Notes under the pieces: model-generated | Seen by the model: only the letters and a program-made list of their open reading frames with translations | What the model was told of the DNA's origin: nothing | Database searches by the model: none | Shown: one piece after another, positions 44,464-52,540 of the stretch | Position numbering within the stretch: the stretch's first letter is position 1 | Layout: each line of letters opens with the position of its first letter | Translations under genes and position numbers: made by a program | NCBI GenBank assembly: GCA_013214575.1 | Contig: JABSSD010000054.1 | Span: 1-64,000 of the forward strand | Source of the DNA: Paracoccaceae bacterium | Lineage (GTDB): Bacteria; Pseudomonadota; Alphaproteobacteria; Rhodobacterales; Rhodobacteraceae | Length of the DNA: 64,000 nt | Reading direction: 5' to 3'

Positions 44464-45048
44464 CTACTTTAGCCCGTCCTTGCCGACGGCATCCTGGCTG
44501 GTCAGCCCGCCCACCCGGGGCAATGGGCGACCACTGTCGGCGACGGCGACGGCGACCATGATTTCATTGGCCCGGGGCGCATCGTTCAGGCGCACCTCAA
44601 TGGCGTCGAAATGGCTGCGCACGTAAGCCGCATCCTTATGGCCCAGCGGCACATCCAGCACCTGACCGGGGCTGCCCATCTTTTTCGACGACGGCACCAG
44701 CGCGGCGCCTTTTTCAACCGCCGCCCGCAGCGGTGCGCCCAGCTTGGGGTGCAGAATGGCCGCCGCATGTTCCAGTTCGCCGTTTTCGCCAACCATTGCC
44801 GATTTGCCATAGCTCTCGGCCTGCTCCGGGGTGATCCCCAGCGCCTCGACACATTTGGCCCCCAGCAAACCGCCCAACTCTGCGCCGATCTCCATCAGCA
44901 GCGACAGATCCTCGTGGTACTGGCCGGCAAAGGGGTTTTCGATCACCGCCACCGCCACTGCCTTGCGGGTCACCGGGTTGATCACCCGACCGATCTCGGA
45001 ATGGATTTCCTCAACATTCACCGCGATTTTGCGAATTTTTACACTCAT
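44464..45048 (-). CDS. 'Amino acid synthesis' (PF06684/DUF1185) family protein, copy 2
   Basis: The 194-residue protein belongs to a structurally known but functionally unassigned family. Its conserved core is VAVIENPFAGQYHEDLSLLM (about 32-52), ESYGKSAMVGENGELEHAAA, VPSSKKMGSPGQVLDVPLGH and AYVRSHFDAIEVRLNDAPRA. It is a paralogue of the preceding gene and overlaps its stop by four bases (ATGA). A function in the late steps of the nicotinate-type route, or in handling a reactive intermediate, is inferred only from the operon. It is the last gene before the MarR gene. Confidence 0.85.
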   Translation of the reverse strand: MSVKIRKIAVNVEEIHSEIGRVINPVTRKAVAVAVIENPFAGQYHEDLSLLMEIGAELGGLLGAKCVEALGITPEQAESYGKSAMVGENGELEHAAAILHPKLGAPLRAAVEKGAALVPSSKKMGSPGQVLDVPLGHKDAAYVRSHFDAIEVRLNDAPRANEIMVAVAVADSGRPLPRVGGLTSQDAVGKDGLK

Positions 45049-45626
45049 CGTAATCCATCCTCACCCTTGATGTCCCAGGCTTCCAACCCGCCCGAGCGCG
45101 AATGCACCCTTGGGCCAGTTGTCATCACCAAGGCAAAGGCCAGCTCACCCGCACGGGGCGCATCGTTGCAACCGACTTCCATCGAGTCGAAGTGGCTGCG
45201 CACATAGGCGGCGTTGATATGGGTGATCGGCACGTCCAGCCGGGCGCCAACGCCACCGACCTTTTTCGTTGAGGGCACAATGGCGTTTGCGCTGCCCAGC
45301 AGCTGGCGCATGGCATAGCCCCCCGGCGCATGCCACAGGGCGCCATGCTCCAACTCGCCGCCTTCGCCGACCAGTGATCCCTTGCCATAGCCCTGGATCT
45401 TGTCGGCGCCGCCCAACATGTCGAGCAACCGCTGCGCCATGTCCAGCCCCAGCGGTTTCAGGTCTTCCATGAAGCCCTGGATCTCTGGCTCGTAGCGACC
45501 GGCAAAGGGGTTTTTGATGATTGCCAGAATAGCCCCGCGCAACAGCGGGACCTCGGCAACCGGGCCGCCTTCGTGGTAGACCTCTTCGCGGGATGAGATG
45601 ATCTTTCGGATTTGTAAATCAGGCAT
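45045..45626 (-). CDS. 'Amino acid synthesis' (PF06684/DUF1185) family protein, copy 1
   Basis: The 193-residue paralogue shows the same core: LAIIKNPFAGRYEPEIQGFM, IQGYGKGSLVGEGGELEHGA, VPSTKKVGGVGARLDVPITH and AYVRSHFDSMEVGCNDAPRA. Copies 1 and 2 differ enough to suggest an obligate heteromer or two substrates rather than recent duplication. The ATG at 45626 overlaps the UPF0280 stop by eight bases, which decides it over a longer upstream frame. Confidence 0.85.
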   Translation of the reverse strand: MPDLQIRKIISSREEVYHEGGPVAEVPLLRGAILAIIKNPFAGRYEPEIQGFMEDLKPLGLDMAQRLLDMLGGADKIQGYGKGSLVGEGGELEHGALWHAPGGYAMRQLLGSANAIVPSTKKVGGVGARLDVPITHINAAYVRSHFDSMEVGCNDAPRAGELAFALVMTTGPRVHSRSGGLEAWDIKGEDGLR

Positions 45627-46476
45627 ATAACTGCGTCCTAAGGGATGGGGTGAAACCGGTGTGGCCAATCAACCTGCTGTCGCCCTGCAAAAACAAAGCT
45701 GCGGCAATGATATGGCCTGAGTGCATCATGTCCAAGGCCCGTTGGGTGCCAGCTTGCAGGGCGGCCTGGATGTCGGTGGGGGAGAGCGGCTGACACTGGG
45801 TGACCACCGGCTGGTCGCCCAGATCGCTGTCCTCCTGCAATGTCACGGCGGAACAGCGGTGAATGGCGGGATGACCGGGCAGGTCCACCGCATTGGCAAT
45901 CAGAGTGGCGGCGGCATCCGCCTGTGCGGCGCTGGCGGCCAGCACGGTGACGCTATCGGCAATGCCCAGCGACAGGCTGCGGCCATGTCTCCCTGAGGTG
46001 GCGATGCCTCCGGTCCCATCCGTATGACTGACCTCAATGCGGCCAAGATCATATCCCTGATGGTCCATCATCGCAGTGGCAAAGCTTTGTCCGGGGCCAA
46101 GGTGCAGGGCGATATCACCGCCATTGTTGACATAGGCCCGCTGCAGCGGCGTGGTCGCGCGCATTGCGGCCAGAACTATGTCCGCCACCGCCCCGGCCAC
46201 CGCCGCCATCGGGGTGATGAAGCTGTTGGTATGGGGCCGCGTGGCGCGATCCATGCGCTGGGCGATCACACCTGCGGGGCAGGGTGACTGAGACGTGAGC
46301 TGCGATTTCAACAGCGGCAACTCGGAGACCAGCTCCTCCAGCACCGTTGCAAACCGCGCCTCAGCGGCGGCAAAGGCAGCCGCGCGGTCGCCATCGGCGC
46401 CGATCACCAGATCAATCGGCCCATGCTGCAAATGCAACCGGGTGCCACAGGGCAGCAGGTTGGCCAATGGCGGCAT
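45619..46476 (-). CDS. UPF0280 (ApbE-like) family protein
   Basis: The 285-residue protein matches UPF0280, whose fold is related to ApbE flavin transferases. Diagnostic stretches are AYVNNGGDIALHLGPGQSF (about 113-131), GGIATSGRHGRSLSLGIADS (about 155-175) and the alanine-rich helix AQADAAATLIANAVDLPGHP. It is coupled to the 6-hydroxynicotinate reductase gene by a TGATG junction. The Eubacterium barkeri reductase carries covalently bound flavin, so this protein may be its flavin-attachment factor. That role is my inference; UPF0280 has no proven activity that I know of. Confidence 0.82.
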   Translation of the reverse strand: MPPLANLLPCGTRLHLQHGPIDLVIGADGDRAAAFAAAEARFATVLEELVSELPLLKSQLTSQSPCPAGVIAQRMDRATRPHTNSFITPMAAVAGAVADIVLAAMRATTPLQRAYVNNGGDIALHLGPGQSFATAMMDHQGYDLGRIEVSHTDGTGGIATSGRHGRSLSLGIADSVTVLAASAAQADAAATLIANAVDLPGHPAIHRCSAVTLQEDSDLGDQPVVTQCQPLSPTDIQAALQAGTQRALDMMHSGHIIAAALFLQGDSRLIGHTGFTPSLRTQLYA

Positions 46477-47966
46477 CAGCGGCGTTCCTTTGCCCAGCGA
46501 TAATTGGTGCGGTCCATCGGGTCCGGCTGGCTGTCACGCTGTGCGATTTTGCGGGTCTCACCCGACACGATGGAGGAGACCGTTTTGATCTCATCCATAT
46601 GGCCGCCCAGAGTGGCGTAATCGGCCACCCGCATGGTGAATTCAATCGGCGCCACCAGCGCCGGGGTGGGCACATAGCCAAAGGATCCGGTGGGCATATC
46701 CAGCACATCCACCATCACGGTGATACCGCCGCCGGGCCAGACATAGCTCTCGGCGCCGCCGCAGGACACAAAGGTCAGCGAGTCCTTGACCGAGCGGGTC
46801 AGCCGCACCGGGTTTTCCGTCACCCCGGCGCGCAGGCTGCCCCCGGCGCCGCCCATGAACAGCACCGAACAGATCGAGGGCTCACAGTTCTCGGCGATCA
46901 GATCCGCTGAGGCCTTGAGCCGGTCCGGGATCTCGGCCACTTGCGGCACCAGGTCAGCATCCAGCACAAAATAGGCATATTGCTCGCCGGTGGTAGAGAC
47001 CATCAGCAGGGTCAGCCCCTCCCAGGCGATCTTGGGGTTGAAGGGGCCGAGAATGGTCAGCGGGTCTTCGATATCAGTGCCGCCCCAACCGGTGCCGGGT
47101 TTGGCCACCTGAAAATAGCGACCGGGGGTCGATTTGCGGCCCTTGATCTTGATGCCGGTCGGCGCCACCTCCAGCATCTTGCCGGTTTGGTGTTCGGACA
47201 ACACGCCGGTGATATGGTCATCCACCACCACCACCTCGTCCACATGGCCGACCCATTGCTTGGGGAACATGCCGATGGTCGCCGAGCCACAGCCCACCCG
47301 CATCAATTTCTCTTCCACACCGTTGACCAGCGGCGGCTTGCCAGCCTCAACCACCACGGTTGTTGTGTGATCCGGCTCGCCGATCTCCATCTCTACCGGT
47401 TCGCGGTTGCACAGGCGCAGCAGCGCATCGCAGGTCACCCGGCCTTCTTTCTTGGAGCCACCGGTCAGGTGTTCAACGCCGCCCAGCGATAGCATCTTTG
47501 AGCCGTATTCGCTGGTCATCACATGGCCGATCGGCTCGCCGTTGACCCGCACCACGTCGCGCTCATGGCCAATGTGGCGGTCGGTGTCGATCTTCACCTT
47601 CACCCCGCAATACGAGAAGATGCCTTCGGTCACCACGGTGACCATATCGACGCCATCAATTTCCTGACTGACGATGAACGGCGCCGGTTTGTAGTCGGGA
47701 TAGGTGGTGCCGGCGCCCACGGCGGTGACAAAGGGGCGATCGCCCTGAACGATATTGCCGTCCCAGTCCTCGGGCATGCTGTCCTTCATGAAGGGCACCA
47801 GCTTGTGGCTGGTGTTCTCAATAATGGTCAGCGGATCCAGCCGCACCAGATCGCCGCCGTGGTTGGCATAGCGATCACAGGCGCCGATTTTGCCCTCGGC
47901 GATGAAACACATCACCGGGCAGGCGTCACAGCGGATTTTGGCGGGGGTCATGCGTTCAGTTGCCAT
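46476..47966 (-). CDS. 6-hydroxynicotinate reductase-like iron-sulfur flavoprotein
   Basis: The 496-residue protein resembles the Hnr family, which reduces 6-hydroxynicotinate to 1,4,5,6-tetrahydro-6-oxonicotinate. An N-terminal cluster motif has C13, C16, C20 and C30 (IRCDACPVMC, GKIGACDRY). Further conserved cysteines lie at 120 (FSYCGVK), 226 (MRVGCGSAT), 361/366 (CEPSIC) and 402 (VSCGGAES), enough for several Fe-S clusters as reported for E. barkeri Hnr. D423-MPTGS resembles the DxxTG motif used for covalent FMN attachment. It overlaps the molybdenum-subunit gene by 11 bases. The electron donor is unknown here; no ferredoxin gene is adjacent. Confidence 0.8.
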   Translation of the reverse strand: MATERMTPAKIRCDACPVMCFIAEGKIGACDRYANHGGDLVRLDPLTIIENTSHKLVPFMKDSMPEDWDGNIVQGDRPFVTAVGAGTTYPDYKPAPFIVSQEIDGVDMVTVVTEGIFSYCGVKVKIDTDRHIGHERDVVRVNGEPIGHVMTSEYGSKMLSLGGVEHLTGGSKKEGRVTCDALLRLCNREPVEMEIGEPDHTTTVVVEAGKPPLVNGVEEKLMRVGCGSATIGMFPKQWVGHVDEVVVVDDHITGVLSEHQTGKMLEVAPTGIKIKGRKSTPGRYFQVAKPGTGWGGTDIEDPLTILGPFNPKIAWEGLTLLMVSTTGEQYAYFVLDADLVPQVAEIPDRLKASADLIAENCEPSICSVLFMGGAGGSLRAGVTENPVRLTRSVKDSLTFVSCGGAESYVWPGGGITVMVDVLDMPTGSFGYVPTPALVAPIEFTMRVADYATLGGHMDEIKTVSSIVSGETRKIAQRDSQPDPMDRTNYRWAKERR

Positions 47967-50688
47967 CGGTCAAGTCCTTGATTGCGGCCCGAACACGCGC
48001 GGGAGTGGCGGGAACCTGTGTCAGTCGCACGCCCACGGCGTCTTTGATGGCGTTCAGAATGGCCGGAGCCGTAGGGATCAGCACATGTTCACCCAGCCCC
48101 TTGGCACCGTAGGGGCCATGGGCGTCCGGGACCTCGATAATGAGGGTCTCGATTGGCGGCACATCGCCGATGGTGGGGATCAGGTAATCATGCAGGTTTT
48201 CGGTGCGACCGGGGATATATTCCTCCATCAGTGCCATGCCGAGACCCTGGGCAATGCCGCCCTCGACCTGGCCCTCGACCAGCATCGGATTGATTGCCTT
48301 GCCCACGTCATGGGCGGCGACAAACCGGATCGGCGTCACCGTGCCCAGCAGGCTGTCCACTTCGACCACCACCAGCTGCGCACAATAGCCAAACTGCGCA
48401 TAAGGGCTGCCCTGACCGTTTGCATCCAGTGGTTTGGTGGGGGGGTCATAACTCTCCTGGGCGCGAAACACATAGTCTTCGCTATCGGGCGACAGGGATG
48501 ACAGGTCGATCCGGTGTTCACTGGCACCGTCAATAACCCGGATTGCCCCGGTACCAAACGTCAGCTTGGCGCCGTCACTGGCATTGACCCGCTTCAGGAT
48601 TGCAGCCCGCAGGGCCAGACCGGACAGCCTTGCAGCATTGCCCGACACATAGGTCTGCCGCGAGGCCGAGGTCTTGCCCGCATCAGGGGTGACATCGGTG
48701 TCGGCGCCAATTCGCTGGATCTGCAGTACCGGAATGCCCAGAGCGGTGGCAAAGATCTGGGTGATGACCGTATTGGCCCCCTGACCGATATCCATCGCGC
48801 CCTGATGCAGCACCACGGTGCCATCGGGCCGGACACCCGATTTGATGGTCGAGGGATTGGGCAGCGAGGTATTGCCGCAGCCGTACCAGCCGCCAGCGAT
48901 GCCGACGCCGCGCTTATGGGTCTTGTTGGTCGCATTGAAGGCGGCTGCCGCTGCGCGCTCAACCTCCCAGTCCGGTTGCAGGGCGTTCAGGCAGGCCTTG
49001 ATGCCGACGCCTTGTTCAAACATCTGACCACAGACCGTGGGGATGTTATCCTCTAGCGCATTCAGCAGGCGAAACTGCAGCCGGTCGATGCCCAGCTTAT
49101 CCGCCAATTCGTCAAACAGGCTTTCCTGGGCGATGGCGGCCTGGGGCACCCCAAAGCCACGGAACGCACCGGACGGAGGGTTATGGGTATGGATCGCCCG
49201 CGCCACGGCCCGGTAGTTGGGGATGCGGTAGGGGCCAGAGGCGTGAACCGGCACCCGGTTGGATACGGTTGGGCCCCAGCTGGCATAGGCGCCGGTGTTG
49301 AAGTCGCCGGAAAAGTCAAAGCCCTGAATGCGCCCATCCCGGTTGGCGCCGATTTTCAGGTGAATGTTTGAGGGATGCCGTTTGGTGGTCGATTGCATCG
49401 ATTCCGCGCGGCTATAGGTGATCCGCACCGGCTTGCCCGTACGCAGTGCCGCCAGCGCCAGATAGGGCTGCACCGACAGATCCAGCTTTGAGCCAAAGCC
49501 GCCGCCAACTTCGGTGGGCAGGATGCGGATATCCTTGCGATCCATGCCCAGAATGATCTCTAGTGCGTCAAGATCCATCACTGGGGCCTGGGTGCAGGCA
49601 TGGACCTCGACCCGGCCATCTATGATCTGGGCAAAGCCCGCCTCCGGTTCGATATAGGCGTGCTCGACAAATCCGGTCTGAAAGCGCCCCTCGACGCAGA
49701 CATCTGCCTCAGTCAGGGCCTGCGCCGCATCGCCTTGCTGGACAAACCCGCTGCACATCAGGTTGTTGTCGCGACCCGGATGCAGTTGCGGCGCCAGGGG
49801 CGCGGTTGCATGGGGCACGGTCTCGACGCTGGGCAATTCGGTCCAGTCCACCGGGAATGTGCTGACCTCAAAGACCTGCATGACATCGGCGCGCCCGACA
49901 ACAGCTGCGACGGCCTCGCCGCGGAACCGGGCTGTGCCCTCGGCAAACACGGGCTGGTCGGCAAAGTCTGGGATCACGCCAAACAGGTTCTTCCCGGGGA
50001 TATCTGCGCAGGTTAACACCGCCTCGATACCGTCGGTCTGGGCCTGCCATTGCTGCAAGTCGCCAAAGGTAAATCCCGCATGGGCAAAGGGTGAGCGGAT
50101 GACCCGCAGCACCAGCGCATCACCCGTGGCAACATCGTCGCCGTACATCTCGGTGCCATTCACCTTGGCCGCACCATCCAGCCGCCGGATAGAGGCGCCG
50201 ACGGCACCATCACCCACCGCAGACTCGGCGGCGATCTGGGCATGACTGGCCAGTACCGCATCAATGATCTTGCGATAGCCGGTGCAGCGACAGAGCACGC
50301 CGCCCAATGCATCCTTGACCTGACCATCAGTCGGTGTCGGCGTTTGCCGCAGCAGCGCCACCGCCGCGACCATCATGCCGGGGGTGCAGATGCCACATTG
50401 CGCCGCACCGTGATTTTGAAAGCTCTCTGCCAGGCGCTGGGCGTCCGGGTCGTGGCCGGCCAGACCGGCCAGCGTTTCCACGTTCCGCCCATCGGCCTGA
50501 TGGGTTGGGGTCAAGCAGGCGCAAACCGGAGCGCCGTCGATCAGCACCGTACAGGCCCCGCAATCGCCGGCATCACAGCCGACTTTGACATCACGCTGCC
50601 CAAGTGTTTCGCGCAGGGTCTGCGACAGGCGCTCTCCGACCCGCGGGGTGACGCTGACACTTTGGCTGTTCAGAAGAAATTCCGTCAT
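47956..50688 (-). CDS. Fused 2Fe-2S/molybdopterin subunit of a nicotinate-dehydrogenase-like hydroxylase
   Basis: The 910-residue protein of the xanthine dehydrogenase family would hydroxylate nicotinate at C6. The N-terminal 2Fe-2S part has C38, C43, C46 and C58 (VGCDAGDCGACTVL, CAC) and C98, C101, C133 and C135 (QCGICTPGMM, LCRCTGYRKI). The Mo-binding part has TEVGGGFGSKLDL, PPSGAFRGFGVPQA and the C-terminal GAKGLGEHVLIPTAPA with the active-site glutamate. Fusion of the electron-transfer and Mo parts in one chain, with a separate FAD protein, is unusual for nicotinate enzymes. The start is uncertain: ATG 50688 fits the domain, while ATG 50712 would overlap the FAD gene. Confidence 0.82.
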   Translation of the reverse strand: MTEFLLNSQSVSVTPRVGERLSQTLRETLGQRDVKVGCDAGDCGACTVLIDGAPVCACLTPTHQADGRNVETLAGLAGHDPDAQRLAESFQNHGAAQCGICTPGMMVAAVALLRQTPTPTDGQVKDALGGVLCRCTGYRKIIDAVLASHAQIAAESAVGDGAVGASIRRLDGAAKVNGTEMYGDDVATGDALVLRVIRSPFAHAGFTFGDLQQWQAQTDGIEAVLTCADIPGKNLFGVIPDFADQPVFAEGTARFRGEAVAAVVGRADVMQVFEVSTFPVDWTELPSVETVPHATAPLAPQLHPGRDNNLMCSGFVQQGDAAQALTEADVCVEGRFQTGFVEHAYIEPEAGFAQIIDGRVEVHACTQAPVMDLDALEIILGMDRKDIRILPTEVGGGFGSKLDLSVQPYLALAALRTGKPVRITYSRAESMQSTTKRHPSNIHLKIGANRDGRIQGFDFSGDFNTGAYASWGPTVSNRVPVHASGPYRIPNYRAVARAIHTHNPPSGAFRGFGVPQAAIAQESLFDELADKLGIDRLQFRLLNALEDNIPTVCGQMFEQGVGIKACLNALQPDWEVERAAAAAFNATNKTHKRGVGIAGGWYGCGNTSLPNPSTIKSGVRPDGTVVLHQGAMDIGQGANTVITQIFATALGIPVLQIQRIGADTDVTPDAGKTSASRQTYVSGNAARLSGLALRAAILKRVNASDGAKLTFGTGAIRVIDGASEHRIDLSSLSPDSEDYVFRAQESYDPPTKPLDANGQGSPYAQFGYCAQLVVVEVDSLLGTVTPIRFVAAHDVGKAINPMLVEGQVEGGIAQGLGMALMEEYIPGRTENLHDYLIPTIGDVPPIETLIIEVPDAHGPYGAKGLGEHVLIPTAPAILNAIKDAVGVRLTQVPATPARVRAAIKDLTDGN

Positions 50689-50704
50689 CGGATTTAACAC
50701 CTGC

Positions 50705-51574
50705 TTATCCATCGGTAAGGGTTGCCCCATGAGTTGGCCCTTGGGTTGCCCCGTGAGTCGCCCTGTGAATGGCCCGGACAATTTGTTCGGCGGCTGCCTC
50801 CAGCCGATAGCCGCTATCGGCGCGAATATCGGTGATCGGCGCCAATGGTGCCAGATGGTCGGGGCTGACCGTGACCTGCTGCGGCATCTGCCCGATCAGA
50901 TCCGCCTCTAGCCCGATCAGCCGTCGGGCAACCGGCGAGCAAGAACCGACGGCGACGCGGGCAAAATCAATACGACCACTGGCATCACAGCCGATCACCA
51001 CCGCCACCATGGTGATGGAGATCACCAGATATGTGCGGCTGCCCAGTTTCTCAAACGCGGCGCGACAATGGGCTGGCAGCGGTGGGATGAGAATGGCCGT
51101 CACCAGTTCGCGAGCGCCCAACTGGGTCTGACGCGGGCCGGTCACAAAGGTCTCTACCGGCATCCGGCGGGGTCCATCGGGGCCGGTGATCTCGACCTCG
51201 GCCCCCAGCGTTATCAGCGGCGGCATGCCATCCGCCGCCGGAGAGGCGTTGCAGATATTGCCGGCAATGGTGCCCGCGTTCTGGATTTGCACGCTGCCCA
51301 CCGTGCGCGCCGCCGCCTGCAAGCCGGCAAAGCAATCGGGAAGATCGGCGCTGGCAATGGCGCTCCAGCTGGTCGCGGCGCCGATGCGCAGCCCCTCTGG
51401 TCCCCAGTGCAGCCCGGTCAGCCCGTCGATACGGGTGACATCCAATAGGCCATTTTGCATCGGGATCTGACCCTGCGCCGGAAAGACATCGGTGCCGCCT
51501 GATATGATGCTGACGGGCTCCGAGGCGATCAGGGCCAGCGCGGCGTTCAGCGTGGTTGGGGCGAAATAGGCCAA
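50705..51574 (-). CDS. FAD-binding subunit of the molybdenum hydroxylase
   Basis: The 289-residue protein is a CoxM/XdhB-type FAD subunit: MAYFAPTTLNAALALIA, ISGGTDVFPA and the isoalloxazine-binding IQNAGTIAGNICNASPAADG (about 97-116), then LGSRTYLVISITMVAV in the CO-dehydrogenase flavoprotein C-terminal part. It passes electrons from the 2Fe-2S clusters to NAD or another acceptor. The start is TTG with a very strong ribosome site (GAGGAGGAGG). Its C-terminus carries four-residue repeats (HGAT-like) encoded by 12-bp tandem DNA repeats. It is the first gene of the operon. Confidence 0.88.
   Translation of the reverse strand: MAYFAPTTLNAALALIASEPVSIISGGTDVFPAQGQIPMQNGLLDVTRIDGLTGLHWGPEGLRIGAATSWSAIASADLPDCFAGLQAAARTVGSVQIQNAGTIAGNICNASPAADGMPPLITLGAEVEITGPDGPRRMPVETFVTGPRQTQLGARELVTAILIPPLPAHCRAAFEKLGSRTYLVISITMVAVVIGCDASGRIDFARVAVGSCSPVARRLIGLEADLIGQMPQQVTVSPDHLAPLAPITDIRADSGYRLEAAAEQIVRAIHRATHGATQGPTHGATLTDG
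50721..50768. repeat. 12-bp tandem repeat, four units
   Basis: GTTGCCCCATGA, GTTGGCCCTTGG, GTTGCCCCGTGA and GTCGCCCTGTGA follow one another, with a fifth degraded unit after. They encode HGAT-like tetrapeptides near the end of the FAD subunit and are in frame, so copy-number change would not break the gene. Confidence 0.75.
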
Positions 51575-51600
51575 AATCCCTCCTCCTCAGGTGATTGGAA

Positions 51601-51646
51601 TATTGTTCGTATGCTAATGGTATTGCGCGGCAACAAACCTTGTCAA
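51601..51646 (-). promoter_or_regulatory. Promoter and MarR-type operator of the hydroxylase/reductase operon
   Basis: On the minus strand TTGACA (51646-51641), a 16-17 base spacer and AATACC/ATACCA form a promoter. The site CATTAGCATACGAACAATAT overlaps and follows the -10. It matches the enamidase promoter site in 15-16 of 20 bases. The remainder of the gap up to 51724 shows nothing else clear. Confidence 0.65.
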
Positions 51647-51724
51647 CGGAAAACCCCTTGCGGGGCTGCCAGAGAGCAGGTTTTGGATCGGATCAGGTCG
51701 GGAGGGGGGGAGCTGGGGAGCTGG

Positions 51725-52540
51725 CTACGGCGCAGCGAACACCATCTGCCAGGCTGCGTCCGCAGCTGCCAGATGCTGGGCTGGCAAGGCAATCAGCAAG
51801 GTCTCGGTCTGGTCACAGGCGACCATGAGTTTTATCTCACTGGATATCGACAGCAGCAGATAGTGGGGTGTCTTGTCCGGCAGCCTCAGGGGGTGGCGGT
51901 TTTTCTGTTTTGCGGCCCGATCGGTTGCGGCCAGCGTCGCAAGCTGGCGGCATAAAGGTGCCGGGCCGTGACAGCGGTTTTGACCGGCGGTCTCAACCTG
52001 TAAAACCCAGGCGTCAGCCGAGGCGCTGATCATGGTCAGCAGCCGTGCCAGCCGGCTGTCCTGTTGCGGCAATGCAAGGCATTCGGCAAGCTGAGACGCC
52101 GAGCAGCTGTCGGTCTCGAGCCCGGTCTCACAGATCTGCCGGGTGATCCGAAAGCCGGTGTCCCGGTATCGGGCCGACAGGTGGTGCAGGCGTTCGGCAT
52201 AGATCTGCGCCGCCGGGGTCTGGCCCCTGTGATCCGCCGCCGCTGCCGCCGCCGTCGGGGCGGTCTGCTCGGTCAGATCCAGCGACAGCAGCCTGCGCTG
52301 GCTGACAAGCAATCTGGCAACGACGACCTGACCAAAATACAAGGTCAACTGCCGGGGCAACATGACCTCATCAATTGCAGCCAGCAGGCTGCGCGTCAGG
52401 CTGGCTTGGCCCTGGGCGGCATCGCGTCGCTCAGCTTGCAGGTCCGAGACATCGGCGCTGAGCCGCAGCAGAGCCTGCCTCAACGGGCTGGTGGCATTGT
52501 CCTGCCCGGGCAAAAGATCCGCGTTCAAAGGTGACATCAT
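51725..52540 (-). CDS. Unrecognised protein, last gene of the kinase-GTPase operon
   Basis: I do not recognise this 271-residue protein. It has a helical, probably coiled-coil N-terminal part (about residues 18-60), an alanine-rich linker near 92-100 and a C-terminal region with strand-like segments (PHYLLLSISSEIKLMVACDQ). No signal peptide or membrane segment is visible. Its ATG overlaps the stop of the Roadblock-like gene by four bases, so the two proteins are probably made in fixed ratio and may form a complex. Confidence 0.6.
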   Translation of the reverse strand: MMSPLNADLLPGQDNATSPLRQALLRLSADVSDLQAERRDAAQGQASLTRSLLAAIDEVMLPRQLTLYFGQVVVARLLVSQRRLLSLDLTEQTAPTAAAAAADHRGQTPAAQIYAERLHHLSARYRDTGFRITRQICETGLETDSCSASQLAECLALPQQDSRLARLLTMISASADAWVLQVETAGQNRCHGPAPLCRQLATLAATDRAAKQKNRHPLRLPDKTPHYLLLSISSEIKLMVACDQTETLLIALPAQHLAAADAAWQMVFAAP

